Positions 45,372-54,506 of a stretch of 64,000 nt of DNA are shown in pieces. The notes under the pieces were generated by a model. That model was given only the letters and a program-made list of their open reading frames with translations. It searched no databases and was not told the origin of the DNA. The position numbers and the translations under genes are program-made. The stretch covers positions 62,001-126,000 of the forward strand of contig JAWKTX010000001.1 in assembly GCA_041398825.1 (NCBI GenBank), written 5' to 3'. How positions within the stretch are numbered: the stretch's first letter is position 1; every line of letters begins with the position of its first letter. This stretch comes from Planctomycetaceae bacterium. GTDB lineage: Bacteria > Planctomycetota > Planctomycetia > Planctomycetales > Planctomycetaceae.

Positions 45372-46322
45372 TCAGTTTGCTTGAAGCCTGCGATCCTTGA
45401 ACCAGAGCGCGGTCTTTGTGAGTCCATCGGCCACAGGTACGGCAGGGCCGAGTAATTCGACCAGTCGATCAGCGTTCAGCAGACTTCGTTCCACGTCACC
45501 CGGACGCCGATCTGCCGGCGCCATTTCGATGTCCGAGCCGATGACACTTTGAAGACGTTCAGCCAGCTGACGCGTGGTGGTTTCCTGTCCGGTGCCGACA
45601 TTCAGAATTGCGTCAGGGATCCGCCCTTCGAACGCAGCGATGTTGGCGTTCACAACATCGTCTACGTAAACATAGTCACGTACGCAGCCATCGTCGCCCG
45701 TGGTTTTTCGAGCATTGATTCGGATCGATTCGTTGGCCAGCATGCGATTGCAGAATATGGCGACCACTCCTGCTTCGCCATGTGGGTCTTGTCGTGGTCC
45801 GTAGACATTGGCGTAACGAAGAACAGTGTAGTTCAGGCCGTGTTCGAACTTGAAACAGGCGAGGTATTTTTCGACTGCGAATTTACTGCAAGCGTAGGGG
45901 CTGACGGGCATTGGAATGGTGTCAACCCCCGCGGAAGTGCCATCGGGGACCTCACCGTAAATCGCGCCACCTGTGCTGGCAAAGACCAGCCGTTCCACTT
46001 TGTGGTTCACGCATGCCTGCATGATGTTGATTGAACCAATGATATTCACCTGGGCGTCCATCTGTGGTTCGCGCACACTAATGGCTACGCTTGCCTGTGC
46101 TGCCTGATGTGTCACGATGGTGGGTTTGAACTGGTCAAACGCATTCTGAACGCCTGAAGGATCGCAGATGTCTGTTTCGAAGAATGTGGCAGCAGCAGGA
46201 ATGTTCTCGCGTCGTCCGGACACAAGGTTATCGAGAACAGCGACTTCCCATCCCTTTTCCAGCGCGCGATCCGCAATGTTACTTCCGATAAATCCAGCAC
46301 CACCAGTAATCAGTAACCGCAT
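45372..46322 (-). CDS. NAD-dependent sugar-nucleotide epimerase (GalE-like)
   Basis: The 316-residue extended SDR enzyme has GGAGFIGSNIAD at 7-18, DNLVSGRREN at 31-40 for NAD ribose, a catalytic Tyr143-x-x-x-Lys147 pair in SPYACSKFAVEKY, STGG at 116-119 and NVYGPRQDPHG near 175. This fits UDP-glucose 4-epimerase-like enzymes for surface polysaccharide sugars, although other UDP-hexose epimerases look alike. It faces the mannose-6-phosphate isomerase gene divergently. Confidence 0.88.
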   Translation of the reverse strand: MRLLITGGAGFIGSNIADRALEKGWEVAVLDNLVSGRRENIPAAATFFETDICDPSGVQNAFDQFKPTIVTHQAAQASVAISVREPQMDAQVNIIGSINIMQACVNHKVERLVFASTGGAIYGEVPDGTSAGVDTIPMPVSPYACSKFAVEKYLACFKFEHGLNYTVLRYANVYGPRQDPHGEAGVVAIFCNRMLANESIRINARKTTGDDGCVRDYVYVDDVVNANIAAFEGRIPDAILNVGTGQETTTRQLAERLQSVIGSDIEMAPADRRPGDVERSLLNADRLVELLGPAVPVADGLTKTALWFKDRRLQAN

Positions 46323-46558
46323 CTGCCTTGGTCTTTCAATTGACGGATGATCTACAATGACTTTGACGAGGCCCTTTTGGCAGGCTCAGAAGTAACCCGC
46401 GCACACTAGAAAGTGTGACAAACATCGACATGTTCCCTGACGAATATGCCGGAATAAGCAGTATTCTGAAGGGAACGCAATACAGAATGACGATTGTTCG
46501 GACAGGCGCCAATTCCTCAACAGCCGCGGCGGAAGAATTCACAGGAGTGATCCATCCC

Positions 46559-47527
46559 ATGGAGCCACTGACTTTTACTCCCATCCTGAAACGCATCCGC
46601 TGGGGAGGGTCTCGCCTTGGCACACTGCTGAAGAAGCCGGTGGGGACAGAATCCGATTACGCCGAAAGCTGGGAGATTGCGGATCATGCGGATGGGCAGA
46701 GTTACGTCTGCAGCGGCGATTATTCCGGCATGGCACTCACCGAATTAATCTCACAACAGCCAGAGGAACTTTTTGGCCGACATGCCGGGGTGAGTCAGTT
46801 TCCACTGCTGATGAAATTTCTGGATGCGAACGACTGGCTGTCGTTGCAGGTTCATCCCGATGACGTACTTGCCAGGCAATTCAATGCGCGGGAAAACGGA
46901 AAAACAGAGGCCTGGGTTATCATCGACGCAGCGCAGGACAGCAGAATTTGTGCGGGATTAAAGCCGGGGGTTGATGCCAGGCAGCTCCGTCGGGCTGTGG
47001 AATCAGGCCATGTGGAATCCTGCCTTCATATTTACCCGGTCAAGCCCGGCGATTGTATTTACGTACCAGCCGGCACTGTCCACGCGCTCGGGCCGGGCAT
47101 CGTGCTGGCGGAAATTCAGCAACAAAGCAACCTGACGTTTCGCTTGCACGATTGGGGACGGGTGGGGGCGGATGGAAAACCACGGCCCCTTCATCTGGAC
47201 GAATCACTGGCGTGCACAGACTTTAATCGGGGGCCGGTTGACCCGGTCAAGCCTGTTCAGCTTGCAGGGACGACTCATGTTTTTGAAGAACTCGTCCGAT
47301 GCCCCTATTTCGTTATCCGGCGGCATCAGTCGGCGAATCCGTTTGCGGTTCGGTGCGACAACCGCTTTCGGGTGGTCATGGTGCTGGAGGGGAAGGGGGT
47401 TTTGCAGACGACCAGAACGGAATTACTGCTGAACCCGGGGCAGACAGTGTTGTTGCCCGCCTCCTGTGCGTCGGTTGAAATTCTGCCGGAAACGCCAATC
47501 ACAGTTCTTGAAGTGCTCCAGCCATAG
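46559..47527 (+). CDS. manA: Class I-type mannose-6-phosphate isomerase
   Basis: From ATG 46559 (AGGAG 13 bases upstream) the 322-residue protein has the type I phosphomannose isomerase zinc site: QVHPDDVLA at 97-105, Glu117 in GKTEAWVI and the histidine in VPAGTVHALGPG, with the arginine of FRLHDWGR. The enzyme interconverts mannose-6-phosphate and fructose-6-phosphate, feeding GDP-mannose synthesis; with the epimerase it fits surface polysaccharide supply. A longer frame to 46415 adds unconserved residues. Confidence 0.87.
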   Translation: MEPLTFTPILKRIRWGGSRLGTLLKKPVGTESDYAESWEIADHADGQSYVCSGDYSGMALTELISQQPEELFGRHAGVSQFPLLMKFLDANDWLSLQVHPDDVLARQFNARENGKTEAWVIIDAAQDSRICAGLKPGVDARQLRRAVESGHVESCLHIYPVKPGDCIYVPAGTVHALGPGIVLAEIQQQSNLTFRLHDWGRVGADGKPRPLHLDESLACTDFNRGPVDPVKPVQLAGTTHVFEELVRCPYFVIRRHQSANPFAVRCDNRFRVVMVLEGKGVLQTTRTELLLNPGQTVLLPASCASVEILPETPITVLEVLQP

Positions 47528-47697
47528 CGTGGAACCGTATCTGACAGTCCAGAATTGTTGGTGACCAACTTGCTTAGCCTGCGGCACTGGTTGATTCTGC
47601 ATCGATTCCAGCCTACGCTGCCCAGAATTCACGGATGGCCGTTTGAATCGCAGTCTTCGCCCGTTTTTCCCCTCGGTCGTTCGTCAGCAGGTTATCA

Positions 47698-48276
47698 ATG
47701 ATCCTCAGTGGCAGTGAAATCAGAGCGCAGCTGGGCAGAAATATCAGCATTGAGCCCTTCAGCGACGATCAGCTGAATCCCAACAGTTACAACCTGCGTC
47801 TGCACGATGAATTGCTGGTGTACGAGGAAATTGTGCTCGACATGAAGCGGCCGAATCGCTTCCGGCGAATTCATATTCCCCCCGAAGGATTGATTCTGCA
47901 GCCAAATCAGCTGTATCTGGGTCGAACCATCGAGTACACCGAGACCCGCAATCTGGTGCCCATGCTGGAGGGACGATCGTCAATTGGTCGTCTCGGTCTG
48001 TTTGTGCATGTGACTGCAGGTTTTGGAGACGTTGGGTTTTGCGGATACTGGACACTGGAAATGTTCGCGATTCAGCCGGTCCGGATCTATCCCGGCGTTC
48101 AGGTTTGTCAGGTGTTCTATCACACTCTCGAAGGCGACGTGACCGAATACAAGAGTGGCAAGTATCAGAACAACTCTGATATCCAGCCCAGTTTGCTTTA
48201 TCGGGAACTGACCGCAAGAGACGACCGCCAGAAGAAGCTGTTCGATAGTGGTTCGAATGAAGAATTGCCGGGTTAA
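47698..48276 (+). CDS. dcd: dCTP deaminase / dUTPase-like protein
   Basis: The 192-residue protein begins MILSGSEIRAQL and has NPNSYNLRLHDEL near 27, LEGRSSIGRLGLFVHVTAGFGDVGFCGYWTLEMF near 90-123 with the catalytic glutamate in TLEM and the arginine in GRSS, and GVQVCQVFY near 130. This is the trimeric dCTP-deaminase fold, which supplies dUTP for dTTP synthesis. The GF-x-G segment leaves open a bifunctional deaminase-dUTPase. It is followed after 22 bp by the pseudouridine synthase gene. Confidence 0.87.
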   Translation: MILSGSEIRAQLGRNISIEPFSDDQLNPNSYNLRLHDELLVYEEIVLDMKRPNRFRRIHIPPEGLILQPNQLYLGRTIEYTETRNLVPMLEGRSSIGRLGLFVHVTAGFGDVGFCGYWTLEMFAIQPVRIYPGVQVCQVFYHTLEGDVTEYKSGKYQNNSDIQPSLLYRELTARDDRQKKLFDSGSNEELPG

Positions 48277-48297
48277 GCTTCAGCGACCGACCGGATC

Positions 48298-49257
48298 ATG
48301 ACGCAGAACGCGTACCCGTTGACTGTTTCTTTTACGGTGGAGCCGTATCTTTCCGGGGTACGAATCGACTCGTTTCTCAGTAAGCATCTTCGCAATTACA
48401 CCACCTGGCGATTGCATCAGATGGTTGCTGCCGGCCTGGCGACGATCAATGAATTGCCCGCTGAGCCCATTGCCCGGGTTTTTGCTGACCAGGTGATTGG
48501 AATTCGGCTGGTGGAACCCCCGGATAAGCTGCTTTCACCGTATTCCTGTGAATTGAAGGTTGTGTATGAGGATCCCTGGATTGTCGTTATCGATAAACAA
48601 GCCGGATTAGTCGCTCATCCGGTTGGCGATTTTCAGGAAGGGACGTTGTCGAATGCGCTGCAGTTGTACCTCGATCGCCAAACTCCTCTGCCGGGACTCC
48701 TGCGTCCGGGAGTTGTTCATCGGCTGGACCGAATGACAAGCGGCCTGATTGTGACTGCGAAGGAGCATCTGTCTCACAGGCTGTTATCGATCGATTTCCA
48801 GCAGGGCCGGATGTCCAAATCTTATCTCGCGATCGTTGAAGGGAATCCGAGTTTCGAATCTCGATTGGTTGATCTTCCAATCGGGCAGAGACCGGGCTCA
48901 AACAGCGTGCTGATGTCCGCTCGTCCAGGAGCCCGGGCTGCACGGCCCGCTCGAACAAAGGTGACAGTCCTCCAACGGTATTCTGCGCATGCCCTCGTGG
49001 AATGTGTTTTATACACAGGCCGCAATCATCAGATTCGTGTTCATCTGAGTGAGATTGGTCATCCGATTTGCGGAGACGAATACTACGCCGCGTTTGGTGC
49101 CATAAAAAAAGCTCCACGATTCGATGGCGATGAACCTGCAGAGCAGCGTCACTCACTGCATGCTGCCAAGCTCGCTTTTCTGCACCCGATCCTGCATCAG
49201 TGGATGGAATTCCAGACGCAGCCACCCTGTGATTTCTGGGAAACGGCCGACCTCTAG
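48298..49257 (+). CDS. RluA/RluD-family 23S rRNA pseudouridine synthase
   Basis: The 319-residue protein has an S4-like RNA-binding domain at about 18-75 (GVRIDSFLSKHLRNYTTWRLHQMV) and the catalytic motif HRLDRMTSGLIVTAK, with nucleophilic Asp144. ALVECVLYTGRNHQIRVHL and GHPICGDEYY follow, all diagnostic of the RluA group. It isomerises uridines in 23S rRNA. The stop at 49255-49257 is 5 bp from repeat R4. Confidence 0.92.
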   Translation: MTQNAYPLTVSFTVEPYLSGVRIDSFLSKHLRNYTTWRLHQMVAAGLATINELPAEPIARVFADQVIGIRLVEPPDKLLSPYSCELKVVYEDPWIVVIDKQAGLVAHPVGDFQEGTLSNALQLYLDRQTPLPGLLRPGVVHRLDRMTSGLIVTAKEHLSHRLLSIDFQQGRMSKSYLAIVEGNPSFESRLVDLPIGQRPGSNSVLMSARPGARAARPARTKVTVLQRYSAHALVECVLYTGRNHQIRVHLSEIGHPICGDEYYAAFGAIKKAPRFDGDEPAEQRHSLHAAKLAFLHPILHQWMEFQTQPPCDFWETADL

Positions 49258-49262
49258 CCTGG

Positions 49263-49361
49263 CAGCCTGTTGAAAAATGGGACTGGCTCGAGCAGGAGAT
49301 ACCAAAACACGATGGTTTACAGCCATCCTGCGTGTGCCTGTCCCGATTTTTCAACGGACAG
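49263..49361 (-). repeat. Terminal-inverted-repeat element, copy R4 (inverted)
   Basis: This 99-bp copy is in the opposite orientation. Its reverse complement begins CTGTCCGTTGAAAAATCGGG and keeps the AAACCATCGTGT centre of R1. It starts just after the pseudouridine synthase stop. The following stretch to the next gene (49362-49549) shows no further gene. Confidence 0.85.
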
Positions 49362-49549
49362 CCAGAGAGCTCTCAGGTTGGTCCCCGAAGTGCCAATGTC
49401 CCAATGTCCTCATTGATGCCGCGTCTGCCAGTTTGCAGAATTGGGTTTGCAGGTTTCGCAGGGCCCGTTGAAGGCGTTGTACTACGAAGTGAAACAGAGT
49501 TTCAGTATGCTTCAGGCATCTGATGATGCTTCTCCTGCTGGAATCGCAA

Positions 49550-52500
49550 ATGAACACGTCTCTCCGGGTCTTGTTGTGCACACTTGATGCGATTCTGCTG
49601 GTCGGCTCAGATCAATTGCCGTCATCGGCAGAAGACTGGCCTGTCTGGCAGCACGACATTCGCCGGACAGGGGCAACCAGAGATCAGCCGGACCTGGAGA
49701 CGCTCCAGCTTCGCTGGTCCTGGCGTTCGGCATCTCCACCTCAAACCGCGTGGCATGGCCCGGCGAAGTATGACGCATATGCATACCACCGAAACCTCCC
49801 GTCGATGCGGAATTATGATTCGGTCTTTCAGGTGATTTCAGTGGGAGATCGGGTCTGGTTCGGTTCGTCGGTGGACGATACGTTGTATTGTCTGAATGCA
49901 GACGATGGAACTGAACACTGGGCTGTGACGACCGGTGGCCCAGTGCGTCTTGCGGCAACCTGGTCGAACGGTCGCGTGTACTTCGGATCAGACGATGGAC
50001 ACGCTCGATGTGTCGATGCTGCGACAGGCGAATTGTTGTGGAAACTGAAACCATCACCGAGCAGCGATCTCATTCTGAACAACGGTCGATTCATTCCATT
50101 GCATCCGTGTCGCACTGGTGTTGTCGTCGAAGGAGGCACTGCCTGGTTTGGCTGTTCCATGCTTCCCTGGGAAGCATCATTCCTGTGCGCTGTTGATGCG
50201 GAATCCGGGCAGCAGAGTTCGGAGGATCACTACGTTCGCGAATTGCCCGGTCTCACTATCGAAGGCGCTCCTGCGGTTTCTTCTTCGGCATTAATTCTAC
50301 CGCAGGGACGAGTCGCGCCGCGAGTCTTTTCAAAAGAAACCGGTGAGGACCTTGGTGAGATGCAGAAAAGTGGAGGAGGCTCCATTGTTGTCGTATCACT
50401 GGATGAAACGGTGTTTCACGGTCCGGGTACGGATTCTCGCAAAGGTGGATTTCGCCAATCCAGTGAGCAGACTCGCGAAATGGTTGCGGGGTTGGGTCGT
50501 GGAAATGCCATCGTTGTGGATGGTTCGACATCGTGGATGCTGACCGACGACGAAATCGTCTGTTCTCGACTGACCGACCAGAAAGTACTCTGGCGTGCCT
50601 CTTGTGACTGCCCATTCGCCATGATCAAAGCGGGCGATGTTCTGTTCACGGGAGGCGACCAACGAGTCAGTGGCTGGTCGGCCACGGACGGCAGATTGCT
50701 TTGGCGATCCGCAACTGAAGGTCGCATCTTTGGTCTGGCAGCGGCCAATGGGCGGTTGTTCTGCAGCAGTGATTCCGGGACCGTTCAGTGTTTCGCTGCT
50801 GGTCAGAAGAAACCCGATCAGACCGATCCGTCTCTGTCAGAACGACAGCAGAACGTCTTATCGCCCGTTGGCGACACAAGTGACCTGAAAATGATTGATG
50901 AACCGGGGCTGATTCATCATTGGGCATTTCAGTCATCGTCGGTGAAGAACCAGACAATTGACGCGTTGAAAGGAGCGGACATCGTATTCGCGAAAACGCC
51001 GTGGATTTCCAGGCTGGGTGATCACCAGTCAATCGAACTGGATGGTCGTGAGCAGACGTTGATGGTCAATGCTGACTTCCGCAACGCAACCGTTCCACAG
51101 CGATCTTTCACAGCGGCAGCCATGGTGCGGCTGGATCAGTATCAGGAATGGGGCGGAATTGTTGGAGTGATTCAGGATGATGGCGATCTGGAACGCGGAT
51201 GGTTGCTTGGCTATCGAAAGGATCGATTTTGCGTTGGACTCTGCGCTCAGGATGGTCCGCAGCGACTGACCTATCTTTCTGACATTCAGCCGTTTGAGAG
51301 AGAACGGTGGTATTACGTGGTCGGCAGCTACGACGGCCAGACGATGCGCCTGTATGTTGACGGTCAATTGAAGGCAGAAGGGACTCAGCAGGCCGGGGAC
51401 ATTCATTACCCGGATCGAGCATGGTTCGAGATTGGTGCCTACCATGATAAGGACGAGTATTTTCGCATGGTGGGAGCGCTTCACGAAATGCGGATTTATG
51501 ATCGCGCATTGACCGCGGAAGAAGTTGCCGTCCTGTACGACGAGTGTTCGATACGAATCCCTGCCCATAAGAAAATGCTTGAACTGGCGACGAGTCCCTG
51601 TTTGAAGTTCATCGATCCCTCGACAGCGATTGTTCAATGGCGGACACAGGAGCCGGAACCAACCATCGTCGAATGGGGGATGGATCAGTTCAATACGACT
51701 TGGCACGATGAGGAACTTGTGTGCAACCACGAGGTGACATTGACTGGTTTGAGACACAAGGGCTTCTATCAATATCGAATCGGGCAGCCACAGGCAGGCG
51801 ATGTCCTGTTCAGCGCGCCGTTTGAATGTGACAATTTCTTCAACTACACACTGCAGTCCCCGGGCAGAAGCCTCCCACTTTCCTCGGATGACAAAACGAA
51901 AGAATTTGTGGAAAGGATCCAGTCACTTGCCACAACCAGGACAGGTTTATGCCTGATCGTGGGGCGTTGTGAAACGGACCGGTTGATCGAGTTGTGCCGT
52001 GCGACCCGGTTCCGGTTCGTGATTGCTGAAACAGACAGCGACCGCACCAGGCGGGATGTTGCGAAACTCCGGCGAGTGGGGCTGTACGGTTCTCAGGTCA
52101 CAATCCATCAGGTGGAAGACCTTTCCAGGCTGCCATTCGTAGACGGCTGGGCGAATATCGTGCTGGTTGATCAGCCAGCCGACGAGTCCCTGTTGCGGGA
52201 ATGCCAGCGGCTGGTGAGACCGAACGGGGGCGTCCTGATCCTGACAAAGACAGGGGAAGGGGCCCGGTCTGATGTTCGTTCTCAGGCTGATGTCCGTTCC
52301 CGGGCCGCGGCTGAGATGGCTCTGGAGGATGTCGGCGTCGGATGGAAAAGGTATCTCCGTCCGCCGCTGACCGGATCTGCCGACTGGTCCCATCTCTACG
52401 GCACCCCCGATAATTCTGGATTCGCCGGAGAACAGTTGGGCAATGCCAGGAGTACACAGGATCTGGGTGTTCAGTGGATTGGGCGGCCAGGGCCACGATA

Positions 52501-53710
52501 TCAGGCAGATCGCAGTGGCCGAAAGCCTTCACCATTGTCCGCTGGGGGGAGACTGTTCCTGCAGGGGCTTCATCGAGTGCTGGCGCTGGATGTTTTCAAC
52601 GGTACGGTCATCTGGTCGCTGGAAATTCCGGGACTCGAACGGTTCAACATGCCGCGTGACTGCAGCAACTGGTGCGCAAGCGATAAGTACTTGTTCCTGG
52701 CTGTGCAGGGCGAGTGCTGGCAGATCGATGCAGCGACCGGAGAAATCGTACGACACATTCCCGCGCCGGCGGTCGGAGAAAATGCAATGGAATGGGGGTA
52801 CATTGCGACTGCCGATGACCAGTTATTCGGCACTTCTGTAAAACCGGGCACTGCGTGGACAACGTTCTGGGGAGATGCAGACGCAGGCTGGTACGATGCA
52901 CGATCCGGGGAAGTGACATTTCCTGTCTGCAGCGATTTATTGACTTGCCGCGATACTGAAACCTCCGATGTTCAATGGGAATACCGCGGCGGGGTGATCC
53001 TGAATTCCACCATCACGATCAGCAACGGAGTGGTGTATCTTGTCGAATCGCGTGATCCAGATGTGATTGCATCGGGGGAACGCCGTATTGGTGATTCGCG
53101 GCTGTGGAAGAGCCTTCGGCTGGTCGCAATCGATGCCGAATCCGGATCGTTGAATTGGGTTAAGCCGCTGGATCCGATGGACCCTCAGGTCGTTCTTTAT
53201 CTGGCCCATGCCGGCAACCAGCTGACTCTGGTTTCGTCACACAATGGGTTGTATCAGGTTTCCTCCCGCAGTGATGACGGTGGTCAGCAGTTATGGAAGC
53301 AGACCGTTTCATGGCCGGGCGGAAAAGGTGATCATGGCAAAGCCATGATGCGACCAGGAATCGTGGGCAACCGAATATTTCTCCGTCCGCATGTCTTGTC
53401 TCTGAACGACGGATCACTTCGAGATGAAGTCCTGCCGGAAGGTCACGGCTGTGGAACTTATGCCTGTACGACCGATGCTGTCTTCTATCGTGCGGAAACT
53501 GTGACGATGTGGTCGCCGGACGCCAGCCTGACGACTCGTTGGCCACGTTTGCGACCCGATTGCTGGCTAAGCACGATACCAGCATGCGGCATGCTGCTTT
53601 CACCCGAAGGTGGTGGCGGATGCAGTTGTGGTTCGTGGATGGAAACATCAATAGGATTCATGCCACGCTCACACAAATTGACTCGCCCGACATCAACTGC
53701 GAATCCATAA
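49550..53710 (+). CDS. Very large secreted PQQ-propeller / LamG / Rossmann-like fusion
   Basis: The protein of about 1386 residues has a leader (LRVLLCTLDAILLVGS) and starts DWPVWQHDIRRTGATR. Residues of about 70-440 form a PQQ-like propeller (GEHW/GELLWKLK-type blades). A LamG domain follows at about 460-670 (FTAAAMVRL, WYYVVGSYDGQTMRLYVDGQLKAEG). After a fibronectin-like linker comes a Rossmann, methyltransferase-like stretch (TGLCLIVGRCETDRLIELC, SLLRECQRLVRPNGGVLIL). A second propeller ends with a PEGGGGCSCGSWMETSIGF tail. An upstream ATG at 49523 is possible. The substrate is unknown. Confidence 0.85.
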   Translation: MNTSLRVLLCTLDAILLVGSDQLPSSAEDWPVWQHDIRRTGATRDQPDLETLQLRWSWRSASPPQTAWHGPAKYDAYAYHRNLPSMRNYDSVFQVISVGDRVWFGSSVDDTLYCLNADDGTEHWAVTTGGPVRLAATWSNGRVYFGSDDGHARCVDAATGELLWKLKPSPSSDLILNNGRFIPLHPCRTGVVVEGGTAWFGCSMLPWEASFLCAVDAESGQQSSEDHYVRELPGLTIEGAPAVSSSALILPQGRVAPRVFSKETGEDLGEMQKSGGGSIVVVSLDETVFHGPGTDSRKGGFRQSSEQTREMVAGLGRGNAIVVDGSTSWMLTDDEIVCSRLTDQKVLWRASCDCPFAMIKAGDVLFTGGDQRVSGWSATDGRLLWRSATEGRIFGLAAANGRLFCSSDSGTVQCFAAGQKKPDQTDPSLSERQQNVLSPVGDTSDLKMIDEPGLIHHWAFQSSSVKNQTIDALKGADIVFAKTPWISRLGDHQSIELDGREQTLMVNADFRNATVPQRSFTAAAMVRLDQYQEWGGIVGVIQDDGDLERGWLLGYRKDRFCVGLCAQDGPQRLTYLSDIQPFERERWYYVVGSYDGQTMRLYVDGQLKAEGTQQAGDIHYPDRAWFEIGAYHDKDEYFRMVGALHEMRIYDRALTAEEVAVLYDECSIRIPAHKKMLELATSPCLKFIDPSTAIVQWRTQEPEPTIVEWGMDQFNTTWHDEELVCNHEVTLTGLRHKGFYQYRIGQPQAGDVLFSAPFECDNFFNYTLQSPGRSLPLSSDDKTKEFVERIQSLATTRTGLCLIVGRCETDRLIELCRATRFRFVIAETDSDRTRRDVAKLRRVGLYGSQVTIHQVEDLSRLPFVDGWANIVLVDQPADESLLRECQRLVRPNGGVLILTKTGEGARSDVRSQADVRSRAAAEMALEDVGVGWKRYLRPPLTGSADWSHLYGTPDNSGFAGEQLGNARSTQDLGVQWIGRPGPRYQADRSGRKPSPLSAGGRLFLQGLHRVLALDVFNGTVIWSLEIPGLERFNMPRDCSNWCASDKYLFLAVQGECWQIDAATGEIVRHIPAPAVGENAMEWGYIATADDQLFGTSVKPGTAWTTFWGDADAGWYDARSGEVTFPVCSDLLTCRDTETSDVQWEYRGGVILNSTITISNGVVYLVESRDPDVIASGERRIGDSRLWKSLRLVAIDAESGSLNWVKPLDPMDPQVVLYLAHAGNQLTLVSSHNGLYQVSSRSDDGGQQLWKQTVSWPGGKGDHGKAMMRPGIVGNRIFLRPHVLSLNDGSLRDEVLPEGHGCGTYACTTDAVFYRAETVTMWSPDASLTTRWPRLRPDCWLSTIPACGMLLSPEGGGGCSCGSWMETSIGFMPRSHKLTRPTSTANP

Positions 53711-53914
53711 CCAGAAAGCCATGATTCCCGTCACAACAGCGATCGCAGACAGCAGGACACACATCCATTCCGAAGATTGAAATGCTGCGAACGTGAAGCA
53801 GCAGCAAAGAAAAGTCGCGAACACGGCTGCCTGGTAGCGGCAGCCATCCGTGGCATCCCCCAATGTTTCAGTCGCATCTATTACCAGATCCGACAGGTCA
53901 TCAATCCCGTCCAT
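53693..53914 (-). CDS. Small two-helix membrane protein
   Basis: The 73-residue product has a soluble head (DGIDDLSDLVIDATETLG) and two hydrophobic segments: AAVFATFLCCCFTFAAF and VLLSAIAVVTGIMAFWLWI. It ends 18 bp inside the preceding gene, tail to tail, and starts 32 bp after the 54438-53947 gene, with which it is probably co-transcribed. The function is unknown. Confidence 0.6.
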   Translation of the reverse strand: MDGIDDLSDLVIDATETLGDATDGCRYQAAVFATFLCCCFTFAAFQSSEWMCVLLSAIAVVTGIMAFWLWIRS

Positions 53915-53946
53915 CAGCCAGCCTTTCGCCTTCAGCAGTCATGACT

Positions 53947-54438
53947 TCATCGTGGTGCAATTGGCGGCGCAATCCAGTGATCTGTGATATTCAGGACTTG
54001 TTGCAATGCCATCCGTGTTTCCGGCACCGCCTCAAATTCATCCGGGACGGTACGCAGGATCTGCACCTGACCGGCCTGCAGGCAGTCGCGAATGTGACAC
54101 AACTGATTCTTCATCGTATCGTGAAACGATGAAAGTTCGCTTTCAGACAGATCCGATCGGATCAGGGTCGTCTGTGAGTTGCTTCTTTCTCGATGCATTC
54201 TGGCGAGCGTTCCCTGTTGGCTGCGATACAGGAAGCCACCCGAGTATGCCCGCCGAAGCTGCCCATCCGGCGTGAACTGGTAAACAGGGTCCTGATCGAT
54301 GAAGACGCTGAATGCACCTGTGCGGCGGAATCCAACCGTGACGGGTTGGTCCAGTCCTTCCACCTGCAGCTCGGCTCGACGAACAAACGCTGTTGCTTCC
54401 CGCATCAGATCCTCACGGTCTGATTCTTCGCGTGCCAT
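53947..54438 (-). CDS. Hypothetical cytosolic protein
   Basis: The 163-residue acidic, arginine-rich product has an N-terminal alpha/beta part (MREATAFVRRAELQVEG, then a beta stretch PVTVGFRRTGAFSVFID) and a helical C-terminal half. It contains no catalytic motif or export signal. It is followed by the small membrane protein gene and preceded 68 bp upstream by the sulfatase, all on the minus strand. The family is not recognised. Confidence 0.6.
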   Translation of the reverse strand: MAREESDREDLMREATAFVRRAELQVEGLDQPVTVGFRRTGAFSVFIDQDPVYQFTPDGQLRRAYSGGFLYRSQQGTLARMHRERSNSQTTLIRSDLSESELSSFHDTMKNQLCHIRDCLQAGQVQILRTVPDEFEAVPETRMALQQVLNITDHWIAPPIAPR

Positions 54439-54506
54439 GTGGTGTTAACCTTCTGAGGGATTGCACAGGAATGGTGGTGTGTCGGTCTTGATATCGGGTG
54501 ATGGTT

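Noticed and set aside
48587..49354. 255-codon frame opposite the pseudouridine synthase
   Set aside because: Shadow frame; it includes antisense of the HRLD motif and of repeat R4.
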